Shown here: piece after piece, positions 44,843-55,221 of the stretch
Position numbering within the stretch: position 1 is the stretch's first letter
Layout: each line of letters starts with the position of its first letter
Assembly (NCBI GenBank): GCA_022561635.1
Contig: JADFQV010000004.1
Span: 1 to 59,650, forward strand
DNA length: 59,650 bases
From: Chloroflexota bacterium
Lineage (GTDB): Bacteria > Chloroflexota > Dehalococcoidia > SM23-28-2 > RBG-16-64-32
Reading direction: 5' to 3'
Made by a program: the position numbers and the translations under genes
Notes under the pieces: model-generated
What the model was told of the DNA's origin: nothing
The model's input: the letters and a program-made list of their open reading frames with translations, nothing else
Databases searched by the model: none

Positions 44843-45036
44843 CTAGCGCCGGCGGAAGATCGTGCGGAAGACCATCCAGATGCCGAACGCCGTAAGGCCG
44901 GTCGTGATGATGCGGGTCCAGTCGAGGATCGGGACGAGGCGCGTCTCGTCGCCGTCCACTTCCAGAACGCCGACCGGCTGTACGCGGACGGCGCCACCGC
45001 CACCGCCGGCCAGTGTGGGCGGGCCGGCGGCGGGCC
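44843..45036 (-). pseudogene. C-terminal remnant of a GerW/YtfJ-like protein
   Basis: On the minus strand an open frame of about 64 codons ends at 44843. It reads a Gly-rich LAGGGGGAVRVQPVGVLEV segment, then a DETRLVPILDW stretch and one hydrophobic helix ending in FRRR. This matches the end of GerW/YtfJ sporulation-type proteins, whose tails have a Gly-rich loop, a VRPVAVIEV strand and VKPV. No ATG, GTG or TTG precedes it before an in-frame stop upstream, inside the methyltransferase gene. The N-terminal half of the family is absent, so it is probably a deletion remnant. Confidence 0.5.
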
Positions 45037-45867
45037 CTAGGCCCGGTCGGCTACGACGAGGAGCCAGTTGCGGGGCACTTCCGTAACGTTAAGCTCTGCG
45101 AACGTCAATCGAGCGGCCTTCGTCAGCGCACGCGCACCAGCCTCCAGCGGGACGCCGGGCAGCACGCCTTCGATCCAGAGACTGTACTCACTGATCGCCT
45201 CGAAGCCGCTGAGTGGCACCTGAACCGTGATGACTTCCTTGTCGCGCACCTTGAATCCGTTGGAGGTCAGCAGCGTCACGTACTCTTCCTCAGTCAGCCT
45301 CTGGCGCGCCTGAACGCGCGTCTTGTCCGGTGACAGGCCGTACTCCTTCTTCAGTACGCGCAGGGCCTTCATCATCCAGCGGCGGTAGAACATTTCGGCC
45401 TCAGGCGGCTCCGCGCCCAGGTAGAACGAGGTGTTGAAGGAGAACGTGCCGTCCTCGCCCAGAGTCTCCAGGATCTCCTGCAGGACGTGGTCCTTCTCCT
45501 CGACGAGGTGGATGGCGTTGCAGAAGAAGACGGCGTCCACCGGCTTCTTCACGAGTTGCGTCAGCACTTCGGCGCCGCCCTGGATGAAGCGGACGACGGC
45601 GCCCCGGAACTCTTCCAGATTGCGTCGTGCGATACCGAGCGCGGTCTCGCACGGCTCGATGGCGATCACTTCGGCGTTGTCGTTCGCCACTTCCTGGGCG
45701 ATCAGCTTCGTCACCGCGCCCGTTCCCGCGCCGAGGTCGACGACGCGCTGGCCCTTGGCGAGCCGCGTGAGGGCGACGAGGCGCTCATTTACCTCGTGGT
45801 AGAAGGGGTGCTGCGCGAACCTCTCCAGCGTGAAGCTGGCCTGTCCTGCGTCTGCGGTGGATGTCAT
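45037..45867 (-). CDS. Class I SAM-dependent methyltransferase
   Basis: This 276-residue methyltransferase has motif I RVVDLGAGTGAVTKL near residue 42, the post-motif acidic AIEPCE, and VDAVFFCNAIHLVEEKDH as the substrate-side loop. The C-terminal half lacks a recognised specificity domain. The substrate is unknown. It follows coaBC with a gap of two bases, so it is probably in the coaX-coaBC transcript. Its stop abuts the GerW-like remnant. Confidence 0.82.
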   Translation of the reverse strand: MTSTADAGQASFTLERFAQHPFYHEVNERLVALTRLAKGQRVVDLGAGTGAVTKLIAQEVANDNAEVIAIEPCETALGIARRNLEEFRGAVVRFIQGGAEVLTQLVKKPVDAVFFCNAIHLVEEKDHVLQEILETLGEDGTFSFNTSFYLGAEPPEAEMFYRRWMMKALRVLKKEYGLSPDKTRVQARQRLTEEEYVTLLTSNGFKVRDKEVITVQVPLSGFEAISEYSLWIEGVLPGVPLEAGARALTKAARLTFAELNVTEVPRNWLLVVADRA

Positions 45868-45869
45868 AT

Positions 45870-47072
45870 TTAGGCCTCAAATAGTCTCTGAACCTTGTCG
45901 AGTATACGCCACGCAACTTCGTATTTGCTCATCAGCGGCCACTCTTCTTGCTCGCCCTTGCCATCGATCACCAGCACGCGGTTGGTGTCGACGCTAAAGC
46001 CGGCGTCGGTGGCCGTGATGTCGTTGGCGACGATCAGGTCCAGGCCCTTCGACTCGATCTTGGCCTTCGCGTTCGCCACCAGATCCTGGCTCTCCGCCGC
46101 GAAGCCGACCTTCACAAGCCCCCGTGGGCGGCCCACTTCGGCCAGAATGTCCGGCGTCGGCGCCAGGTGCAGCGAGAGCGACTCGCGCCCCTTGCGCTTG
46201 ATTTTCTCACCCACCGGCTCGGCGGGCTGAAAGTCCGCGACGGCGGCAGCCATGATGAGGGCGTGGGCGCCGTCGCAGGCGGCGAGGATGGCGTCGCGCA
46301 TCTGGGTCGCGCTGCGCACGCGCTGGACGTCCACGCCGTAAGGGTCCGGCAGCGCCGCTTCGCCCGAGACGAGGACGACGTCTGCGCCGCGGTCACGCGC
46401 GGCCTCGGCGACGGCGAACCCCATCTTGCCCGACGATTCGTTGCCGATGAAGCGCACTGGGTCGATCGCCTCGCGTGTGCCGCCGGCGGAGACGACGATC
46501 TTTTTACCTGTTAGGTTGCCGCCCCGGCCGAGCGCGGTTCTCACAGCACCCAAAAGAATCGGCACCTCGGACATCCGCCCCGTCCCCATCTGGCCGGACG
46601 CCAGGCGCCCTTCCTCCGGGCCAACGAAGCTTACCCCGCGTGAACGCAGCGTATCGACGTTCGCCTGCGTCGCAGCGTGCTCCCACATGTGAGGGTCCAT
46701 CGCCGGGGCGACCAGGACGGGCGCCTGCGTTGCCAGCGCGGTCAGGCTCACGAGGTCTTCCGCCAGCCCGTGCGCCATGCGGGCCAGCATCGTCGCCGTC
46801 GCCGGCGCAATCACCATCAGGTCGGCTCGCCGCGCCAGGACTACGTGCAGCTCGGCGATCTCCGACGCTTCGTCCCACATGTCGTGGTAGGCGCGGCGGC
46901 CAGTCACGCTCTGGAAGGTGATGGGCGCCACAAATCGAGTCGCCGATTCGGTCATCGCCACGTCGACGGCAGCGCCGGCCTGGGTCAGCTTACTGGCGAG
47001 GTCGGGCGCCTTGTAGGCAGCAATGCTCCCCGTAACGCCGAGGACGATCTGCTTGTCGGTCAGGTTGTACAT
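45870..47072 (-). CDS. coaBC: Phosphopantothenoylcysteine decarboxylase/synthetase
   Basis: This 400-residue fusion makes 4-phosphopantetheine in two steps. The N-terminal flavin decarboxylase domain (CoaC) has GVTGSIAAYKA, the VAPAMDPHMW substrate loop and a cysteine-free AGGT-like region. The C-terminal CoaB domain has GGTREAIDPVRFIGNESSGKMG and LIVANDIT. It uses CTP or ATP to add cysteine. It lies six bases after coaX, so both CoA steps are cotranscribed. Confidence 0.94.
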   Translation of the reverse strand: MYNLTDKQIVLGVTGSIAAYKAPDLASKLTQAGAAVDVAMTESATRFVAPITFQSVTGRRAYHDMWDEASEIAELHVVLARRADLMVIAPATATMLARMAHGLAEDLVSLTALATQAPVLVAPAMDPHMWEHAATQANVDTLRSRGVSFVGPEEGRLASGQMGTGRMSEVPILLGAVRTALGRGGNLTGKKIVVSAGGTREAIDPVRFIGNESSGKMGFAVAEAARDRGADVVLVSGEAALPDPYGVDVQRVRSATQMRDAILAACDGAHALIMAAAVADFQPAEPVGEKIKRKGRESLSLHLAPTPDILAEVGRPRGLVKVGFAAESQDLVANAKAKIESKGLDLIVANDITATDAGFSVDTNRVLVIDGKGEQEEWPLMSKYEVAWRILDKVQRLFEA

Positions 47073-47078
47073 GTCCGC

Positions 47079-47846
47079 TTACGCCTTGTTCATCTCATGA
47101 ATGAGACGTAGGCCGATGAGTGTCAGTTGCGTGTCGACCTTATCGATAGCGTCGGTCTCCCGGGCGATGATTTCGGCCCAGCCGCCGGTACCGATGACTT
47201 TGGCCGAACCGCCCAACTCTTCCTTGATGCGGGCCACGATGCCTTCGACGAGGCCCACGTACCCGAAAAGGATACCAGATTGGATAGCGCCCACCGTGTT
47301 ACGGCCGATCGCCGTTTCCGGCCGATGCAGCTCCACCCGGGAGAGCTTGGCGGCGCGCCTGAAGAGCGCTTCGGAGGCGATGCCAAGCCCCGGTGCGATA
47401 GCGCCGCCGAGGTAATCGCCGTCGCCGTTGATCGCGTCGAAGACGGTCGCCGTGCCGAGGTCGACGATGACCAGCGGCGGGCCGTAAAGCTTGATCGCCG
47501 CGACTGCGTCGGCGACGCGGTCCGCCCCGACGTCGCGCGGCGAGTCATAGACGATGCGCAGCCCCGTCCGCACGCCGGTCGTGACGTGCAGCGGGGAGAT
47601 GTTGAAGCAGCGCTGGACGACCGCGTCGAAGACGGGCTCCAGGTCCGGAACGACGACGGCCATGATCGCCTCGTCAACAGCGTCCGCGGCGACCGATTCG
47701 TGCTGGAGGAGGCTGAGGATGATGACGGCGTACTCATCCGGCAGGCGCTCGACGTCGGTGGCGATGCGCCACGTCGCAATAAGATCTTCGCCGTCGAAGA
47801 TGCCGAGCGTGATGTTGGTGTTGCCGACGTCCAAGGTGAGTAGCAT
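47079..47846 (-). CDS. coaX: Type III pantothenate kinase
   Basis: This 255-residue kinase phosphorylates pantothenate in the first CoA step. It has the CoaX opening DVGNTNITLGIFDGE with the ATP-binding Asp, an acidic GADRVADAVAAIKLYG block, IVDLGTATVFDAINGDGDYLGG, and a late GTGGWAEII. Type III enzymes are typical of Chloroflexota and others lacking CoaA. It is divergent from dnaA. The gap (47847-48052) holds a promoter. Confidence 0.93.
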   Translation of the reverse strand: MLLTLDVGNTNITLGIFDGEDLIATWRIATDVERLPDEYAVIILSLLQHESVAADAVDEAIMAVVVPDLEPVFDAVVQRCFNISPLHVTTGVRTGLRIVYDSPRDVGADRVADAVAAIKLYGPPLVIVDLGTATVFDAINGDGDYLGGAIAPGLGIASEALFRRAAKLSRVELHRPETAIGRNTVGAIQSGILFGYVGLVEGIVARIKEELGGSAKVIGTGGWAEIIARETDAIDKVDTQLTLIGLRLIHEMNKA

Positions 47847-47967
47847 GAGGTCCCCGGAAGAGGGGTGCGGTCATTATAACGCGGGTAAAAAATTGGCCCG
47901 TAACCGCTCCGTCTTTAAGGCGTTCGAAAAGGGCGGCATAGTCTATGCCCTGATTAACATAAAGCGA

Positions 47968-47997
47968 TTGACGCCCTTGACGCCTCCCTGCTATCTT
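47968..47997 (+). promoter_or_regulatory. dnaA promoter
   Basis: TTGACG (47968-47973) is followed after 18 bases by TATCTT (47992-47997), about 55 bases before the dnaA ATG. A good GGAGG site precedes the ATG. No DnaA box was seen in this upstream gap. Confidence 0.5.
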
Positions 47998-48052
47998 CCC
48001 GCCATCCGCTCCGCCAAACACCCTACTTCTACTTCACACGGAGGCGCTCCTG

Positions 48053-49444
48053 ATGGCAGACCCCACGGCTCAACGTGTCTGGGACACTGCCCTCGGCCAG
48101 CTCCAGATTCATGTCACGAAGCCAAACTATGACACTTGGCTCAAGGACACTCTGGGGCTCCGGCACGAGGACGGAAACTTTATCGTGGGAGTCCCGACGG
48201 AGTTCGTGAAGGAATGGCTAGGAACCCGCATGAGGGGGATCGTTTCACAGACCGTTGGCGGCATTCTGGGCCAGCCGACTGAGGTCTCGTTCGAGATCAT
48301 CGGCACCAACAGTAAGCGAAACGGTCAGGTGCACGTGAACCGCAACGGCCGAGCAGCGGCCAAGACGGCAGAGATGTCGCTGGACGAGGCCTCGCCTGTG
48401 CACTCCTTGATCTCAAGCCCCTTGCTCAAACAGCGGCTGAACCCTCGCTACACCTTCCGGACGTTCGTCATCGCGGACTCCAACCGCATCGCTGCAGCGG
48501 CGGCCCTGGCAGCGGCCGAAAAACCCGGGGAGGACTACAACCCTCTCTTCATCTACAGCAGTCCCGGCCTGGGCAAGACTCACCTCTTGCAGGCGATCGC
48601 CCTGCGCGCCGGCCAGATCAACATCAACGCCCTCTACGTCACCTCGGAGCAGTTCGTCAACGACTTCATCACCTCGATCGCCCAGAGCCGCACCGATGAG
48701 TTCCGCCGACGCTACCGCTCCGTGCAGCTCCTGCTGCTCGACGACGTGCAGTTCCTTGGCTCCAAAGGCAAGTCGCAGGAGGAGTTCTTCTACACCTTCA
48801 ACGACCTGCACTCCAACGGCTGCCAGATCGTCCTCGCCGGTGACCGGCCGCCGGCGGCCATCCCCGGCATGGAGGCGCGGCTATCGTCCCGCTTCCAATG
48901 GGGGCTGACGGCCGACATCGCGCCGCCGGACGAGGAGACACGACTCGCCATCCTGATGGCCAAGGCCAGCGAACGGCGGGTCGACCTGCCGATCGAGGTG
49001 CTGCGCTATCTCGCGGACCGCGTCCGGGACAACATCCGCGCGCTGGAGGGCTGCCTCAACCGCGTCGTCGCCTACGCTCGTCTGACGCAAAGCACGATCA
49101 ACCTCGAAGTCGCGCGGAAAGCGCTGGACGCTCTGACACCGACCGCCGCCGCGCCCGCCAACCCGCAGGCGATCCTGGAGGCCGTCTCGGAATACTACAG
49201 CGTGCCGCTGGCTGCGATCACCGGCAAGAGCCGCGCCAAGCAGATCGTCGAGGCGCGCCACATCGGGATGTACCTCCTGCGAGAGGACGCCGAGCTGGCC
49301 CTCAAGCAGGTCGGCCTGCTCCTCGGCCACCGCGACCACTCAACCGTGATCCACGGCGTGCAGAAGATCACGCGCGCCCTGATCGCGGACCCGCGCCTCA
49401 GTGCGCAGTTGACGGAGATCAGGGAGAGCGTTTCCCACTTGTAA
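48053..49444 (+). CDS. dnaA: Chromosomal replication initiator DnaA
   Basis: This 463-residue initiator has a domain I-like N-terminus (to about 85), a short linker, an AAA+ domain with Walker A SSPGLGKTHLL near 169-179 and Walker B LLLLDDVQFL, and DNA-binding domain IV. Domain IV has KQIVEARHIGMYLLRED and the DnaA signature LLGHRDHSTVIHG. It binds DnaA boxes and opens oriC. Obg, NadD and GyrB follow in the next 6 kb. DnaN is not present. The ATG follows GGAGG. Confidence 0.96.
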   Translation: MADPTAQRVWDTALGQLQIHVTKPNYDTWLKDTLGLRHEDGNFIVGVPTEFVKEWLGTRMRGIVSQTVGGILGQPTEVSFEIIGTNSKRNGQVHVNRNGRAAAKTAEMSLDEASPVHSLISSPLLKQRLNPRYTFRTFVIADSNRIAAAAALAAAEKPGEDYNPLFIYSSPGLGKTHLLQAIALRAGQININALYVTSEQFVNDFITSIAQSRTDEFRRRYRSVQLLLLDDVQFLGSKGKSQEEFFYTFNDLHSNGCQIVLAGDRPPAAIPGMEARLSSRFQWGLTADIAPPDEETRLAILMAKASERRVDLPIEVLRYLADRVRDNIRALEGCLNRVVAYARLTQSTINLEVARKALDALTPTAAAPANPQAILEAVSEYYSVPLAAITGKSRAKQIVEARHIGMYLLREDAELALKQVGLLLGHRDHSTVIHGVQKITRALIADPRLSAQLTEIRESVSHL

Positions 49445-49471
49445 CTCCACAACCTGTGAGCGAATCCACAG

Positions 49472-49510
49472 AAGACCGGGGTTGGAGCGACGCCAGCCCC
49501 GGTCTTTTCT
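49472..49510 (+). terminator. Intrinsic terminator of dnaA
   Basis: AAGACCGGGGTTGG (49472-49485) pairs with CCAGCCCCGGTCTT (49493-49506) around a 7-base loop and is followed by TTCTC. This is a long, strong stem 28 bases after the dnaA stop. Confidence 0.75.
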
Positions 49511-49674
49511 CGCCCGCGCGATGTTACGGAAAGTGCCGCCGCCGGTAATCCACCGCCGTCCACCCCCTCGACGCGCGCAGCCCACAGGCTTTCCCCAGCA
49601 CCGGAGCGTACGCCGCCAACACATCCACACCTCTACGACGGCGACTACGAAGAGGTATTTATATATGCCGAACT

Positions 49675-49680
49675 TATAAT
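49675..49680 (+). promoter_or_regulatory. obg -10 element, leaderless start likely
   Basis: A perfect TATAAT ends six bases before the GTG of obg at 49687. Transcription would begin at or one base from the start codon, so the mRNA is probably leaderless. No ribosome site is present, and the -35 region is weak. Confidence 0.65.
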
Positions 49681-49686
49681 AGGTGT

Positions 49687-50976
49687 GTGATAGACCGCGT
49701 AGAACTGACATTGAAGGGTGGAGACGGTGGAAACGGGGTCGTCAGCTTCCGCCGCGAGAAGTTCGTACCCCGTGGCGGACCCGATGGCGGAGATGGTGGC
49801 GCCGGTGCTGACGTCGTCATCACCGCCAGCCGCTCTGTGCGCACGCTGAAGGAGCTCGGCCGTCGCCGCATCTACCGGGCGGACCGTGGGTCGCACGGCC
49901 AGGGGTCGGACAAGGCGGGCCGCCGTGGCAAGAAGCTCGAACTAAAGGTTCCCGTCGGCACGCTGATCACGATCATCGGCGATGACGGGGAGGAAAAGCC
50001 GCTGGGCGACCTGACCAGCGAAGGTCGCAGCGTGATCGCCGCGGCTGGGGGCATGGGGGGCTGGGGCAACGCCCGCTTCACCACCTCCGTTCACCGCGCG
50101 CCGCGCATCGCCCAGCGAGGTCAGCTGGGACAAGAGCGTCGTGTTCGGCTCGACCTCAAGCTGCTGGCGGACGTCGGCCTGGTTGGGCTGCCGAACGCTG
50201 GCAAGTCGACGCTTCTCGCCGCCATGTCGGCAGCCCGGCCGCGGGTCGGCGCCTACCCGTTCACGACGCTGGAGCCCAGCCTCGGCGTCGTCGACGTCGG
50301 CTGGCAGCGGTTCGTGGTCGCGGACATACCGGGCCTGATAGAGGGCGCGCACGAAGGCGCCGGCCTGGGCCTCGACTTCCTGCGTCACGTCGAGCGCACC
50401 CGTCTGCTCGTCCACCTGATCGATGGCGGCAACCAGGATCCGTGGGCCGACATGCTGGCGATCAACCGGGAGCTAAGCGAGTACGGCCAGGGGCTGCAAG
50501 GGAGGCAGCAGATCGTGGCGCTCAACAAGGTCGACATGGTGGAGGTCGCGGAGCGCCGGGGGGAACTGGAAGCGCTGTTCCGGAAGGGCGAGGTCGAGCC
50601 GGTGTTCATCTCGGCGGCCGGCGGCGAGGGTGTCGAGGATCTGGTCAAGGAGCTGGCGCACCGCCTCAAGGAGATGGACGAGGCAGAGGCGGCGCTCAAC
50701 GCCGCGAAGGCGGAAGAGGAGCCGCCACCACCGGTGGTGCGCCCCGACGGACGGCCCGGCAGCGTCACCATCGACCGCCAGGATGGCGCCTATCACGTGG
50801 CTGGGGAGCGCGCGGTCGCCTTCGCCGAGATGATGCCATTGGAGATCGAGGAGGGCCGGGCCGAACTGTGGCGACGCTTTGGCCTCTGGGGCGTCGTCGG
50901 CGCGCTCAAGCGTGCCGGCGCCAAGCGGGGAGACCGGATCGTCCTGGGCAGCGTCGAGCTGGAGCTGGAAGCGTGA
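49687..50976 (+). CDS. obg: Obg/CgtA GTPase
   Basis: This 429-residue ribosome-biogenesis GTPase has the Gly-rich Obg fold (residues 1-155, GGDGGNGVVSFRREKFVPRGGPDGG). The G domain has GLPNAGKSTLL, VADIPGLIEGAHEGAGLG and a NKVD motif, and the C-terminal OCT domain begins near 350. It couples ribosome assembly to growth state. A GTG start lies directly after a TATAAT box with no ribosome site, suggesting leaderless translation. nadD overlaps by four bases. Confidence 0.95.
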   Translation: MIDRVELTLKGGDGGNGVVSFRREKFVPRGGPDGGDGGAGADVVITASRSVRTLKELGRRRIYRADRGSHGQGSDKAGRRGKKLELKVPVGTLITIIGDDGEEKPLGDLTSEGRSVIAAAGGMGGWGNARFTTSVHRAPRIAQRGQLGQERRVRLDLKLLADVGLVGLPNAGKSTLLAAMSAARPRVGAYPFTTLEPSLGVVDVGWQRFVVADIPGLIEGAHEGAGLGLDFLRHVERTRLLVHLIDGGNQDPWADMLAINRELSEYGQGLQGRQQIVALNKVDMVEVAERRGELEALFRKGEVEPVFISAAGGEGVEDLVKELAHRLKEMDEAEAALNAAKAEEEPPPPVVRPDGRPGSVTIDRQDGAYHVAGERAVAFAEMMPLEIEEGRAELWRRFGLWGVVGALKRAGAKRGDRIVLGSVELELEA

Positions 50977-51566
50977 GGGTCGGCGTCCTCGGTGGCAGCT
51001 TCGACCCGATCCACGCCGGGCACCTGAGACTGGCGGAGACGGCGTACGAGCAGGCCGACCTGGCCCGGGTCGTCTTTGTCCCCGCCGGGTACCAGTGGCG
51101 CAAGGCCGATCAGCGGATGGCGCCGGCCGGCGAGCGCTGCGAAATGGTGCGTCTAGCGATCGCCGATAACGCTCACTTCGAGCTCGCTACGCTGGAAGTC
51201 GAGCGCGAGGGGCCGTCCTACTCGGACGTCACGCTCGAGGCGCTCAAGGAGGAGAGGCCGGGCGCCGAGCTCGTCTTCATCCTGGGCCGGGACGCACTGG
51301 CAGACCTGCCGAACTGGCACGCGCCTGAGAGGGTGCTGGAGCTGGCAACGCTGGCTGTGGCCGGTCGCGCCGGAGACGGCGGGCCAACGGCCTCTGAGAC
51401 GCTCCCCGGCGGACTGCGCGGGCGCGTCATCTGGCTCGACATGCCTCCGGTCGACGTCAGCGCGACGGACATCCGTGAGCGAGTGCGCGCAGGGCGCTCG
51501 CTGGAGGGCCTCGTCCCGCAGGCCGTCCGCGAGTACATCGCGGCCGAGAAGCTCTACCGCGACTAG
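50973..51566 (+). CDS. nadD: Nicotinate-nucleotide adenylyltransferase
   Basis: This 197-residue nucleotidyltransferase makes NAD precursors from nicotinate mononucleotide. It has the GGSFDPIHAGHL nucleotide-binding motif and the late VSATDIRERVRAG motif. The GTG start overlaps the obg TGA (GTGA), giving a coupled obg-nadD pair, a common bacterial arrangement. Its stop overlaps the stop of the convergent hypothetical gene by four bases. Confidence 0.94.
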   Translation: MRVGVLGGSFDPIHAGHLRLAETAYEQADLARVVFVPAGYQWRKADQRMAPAGERCEMVRLAIADNAHFELATLEVEREGPSYSDVTLEALKEERPGAELVFILGRDALADLPNWHAPERVLELATLAVAGRAGDGGPTASETLPGGLRGRVIWLDMPPVDVSATDIRERVRAGRSLEGLVPQAVREYIAAEKLYRD

Positions 51567-52003
51567 AGGACGAACGTCAGGCGCACCTGCGCGCCTTGCT
51601 CCGCCGCCCACTCGGCCATCGCCGCCAGCTCGCGCAGGCGCTCCGGCAACTCCGGCAGGGCCGACGTCTTCTCCTGCAGCTCTTCGTCCGAGTCGATCGC
51701 CGAGGCCACGGCCCGGGCGCACTCAGCCAGGCCTGCCCCGTCTTGCCAGAGTCGCCCCAGCAGTTCCTCCTCCACGGCGTTCTCTGCCGCCGCGTCGCCG
51801 AAGTTGAGCAGGGGACCCATGGGGACGCGCAGCCGGCGCTTGATAATACTCGAAGCCTTGGCCAGCGGGTGATCAGCGCCGTAGCGCTCGGAGTGCGCCA
51901 TCGAGATGAAGTAGACGATATCGCCGGAGTCGCCGAGGAACTCGACAGGTGGGTCGCCGGCGGTCGTTTCGAAGACGAGGACGGTCTGGGAAGGTTCAGG
52001 CAT
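51563..52003 (-). CDS. Hypothetical acidic protein
   Basis: This 146-residue protein starts at the ATG at 52003, eight bases inside the end of the methyltransferase gene, so the two are cotranscribed. It begins with a beta-strand-like VLVFETTAGDPPVEFLGDSGDIVYFIS segment, then a helical Ala/Glu/Leu-rich C-terminal half (about residues 85-135) that may be coiled. No family is recognised. Its stop overlaps the convergent nadD stop. Confidence 0.55.
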   Translation of the reverse strand: MPEPSQTVLVFETTAGDPPVEFLGDSGDIVYFISMAHSERYGADHPLAKASSIIKRRLRVPMGPLLNFGDAAAENAVEEELLGRLWQDGAGLAECARAVASAIDSDEELQEKTSALPELPERLRELAAMAEWAAEQGAQVRLTFVL

Positions 52004-52700
52004 CGGTTCGCCTGTAGGCGAGGGCGACGGCCGGGCGCTGGACGAACGACACGTCATAGCGTTCGTCGGCGGCGAGACGGCGCGCGTAGGACTTGATCTC
52101 CTCCGCCCAGGTGGGCCCGAGGACCTGTGACCAATCGACTGGCGACTGGCCCGTTACCGCGTGCTCCAGAAGAAACCAGTTCGACATGACCAACAGCCCG
52201 CCCGGCCGAACGAGGTCCGCAAGCCGGTCGTAGTACGAGGGTTGGGCGCCGAACCAGCCGTCGTCGTGGACGATGTCGTAGGTACTGTCGAGAGTGAGCA
52301 TGATGTCGTCCGCTTCGCCGGCCAGCGCCGAGATGCGATCGCCCATTCCGAAACGCTCCGCATAACGGCGGATCGCCTCGACATGCTCGGCGAAGCGGTC
52401 GATCGTCTCCACGAGCCCGCCGTCGCCGACGAAATCGGCGAACCAAAGGGCGCTGTAACCCAGCCCGCCGCCGATCTCGAGCACCCGCTTCGCGTTGGTG
52501 GCGCGGCCGATGGCGGCGAGCAGGCGCATCTTCAGAGCGCTCGAGGGATATACGCCGCACTCCTGCTCACCGCCGGCGAGGGTGGAGGCGTGCTCAACGC
52601 GGTGCGCTTCCGAGGCGTCTGCTACCTCGGCGAACGGATCTGCGCCCTGAATGCTGGACAAGAAGTCGTCGAGACGGGTCGGTTCGTCGTGGTCAGGCAC
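51996..52700 (-). CDS. Class I SAM-dependent methyltransferase (O-methyltransferase-like)
   Basis: This 234-residue protein has motif I RVLEIGGGLGYSALWFADFVG near residue 70, then IDRFAEHVEAIRRYAERFGMGD, as in catechol-type O-methyltransferases. The middle DIVHDDGWFGAQPSYYDRLADLVRPGGLLVMSNWFL block ends the methyltransferase fold. The acceptor is unknown. It lies between gyrB and a hypothetical gene on the same strand. Confidence 0.8.
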   Translation of the reverse strand: MPDHDEPTRLDDFLSSIQGADPFAEVADASEAHRVEHASTLAGGEQECGVYPSSALKMRLLAAIGRATNAKRVLEIGGGLGYSALWFADFVGDGGLVETIDRFAEHVEAIRRYAERFGMGDRISALAGEADDIMLTLDSTYDIVHDDGWFGAQPSYYDRLADLVRPGGLLVMSNWFLLEHAVTGQSPVDWSQVLGPTWAEEIKSYARRLAADERYDVSFVQRPAVALAYRRTDA

Positions 52701-52727
52701 GTGACCAGTATACGGACTGGTGAGGCG

Positions 52728-54936
<2,209 letters not shown>

Positions 54937-55221
54937 GTGCTGATTGTGAGTGACAGGGCGCTGGTCATGATGGCCAACGCGCTGGAGACCGGCCAGTTGC
55001 CCGAAGAGCAGGTCCTGCGGCTGGCGATGGGCGAGGACGGCGAGTTTGGCTTCGTTCTCGACGAGGCGCGTGACGGTGATGAGATCATCTCCCGCAACGA
55101 AAAGCCAGTACTTTACATCGACTTCGATACGGCGACGTCGCTTACTGGCGCCAAGCTGGACCTAGCGGAAGGCACGAGTTCGGCACGACTGGCGCTCAGG
55201 TTGCCTGAGCCAGACCTCTAG
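54937..55221 (+). CDS. Small HesB-like protein without cysteines
   Basis: This 94-residue protein has the pattern of the HesB/IscA-like fold: a helix, EQVLRLAMGEDGEFGFVLDEARDGDEII, then PVLYIDFDTATSLTGAKLDL. It has no cysteine at all, so it cannot bind an Fe-S cluster in the usual way. Similar cysteine-free proteins occur in Chloroflexota, from memory. A GTG start follows a perfect AAGGAGGT site. It faces away from gyrB, and its function is unknown. Confidence 0.65.
   Translation: MLIVSDRALVMMANALETGQLPEEQVLRLAMGEDGEFGFVLDEARDGDEIISRNEKPVLYIDFDTATSLTGAKLDLAEGTSSARLALRLPEPDL

Larger units (their letters stand above)
49445..49686. other. Gap after dnaA; candidate origin region
   Basis: This 242-base gap holds the dnaA terminator and several degenerate TCCACA-like sites (CTCCACAA, GAATCCACA, CCCACAGG, ACATCCACA). 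It also has an AT-rich run near 49655-49680. These could be weak DnaA boxes and an unwinding element. None matches TTATCCACA fully, so origin function is uncertain. Confidence 0.35.

Noticed and set aside
45894-45905. TCGAGTAT-like copy of the Rrf2 motif
   Set aside because: It lies within the coaBC coding sequence, is shorter, and is unrelated to any sulfur gene start.
49445-49686. Classic oriC with perfect DnaA boxes
   Set aside because: No TTATCCACA is present, so it is listed only as a candidate region with low confidence.
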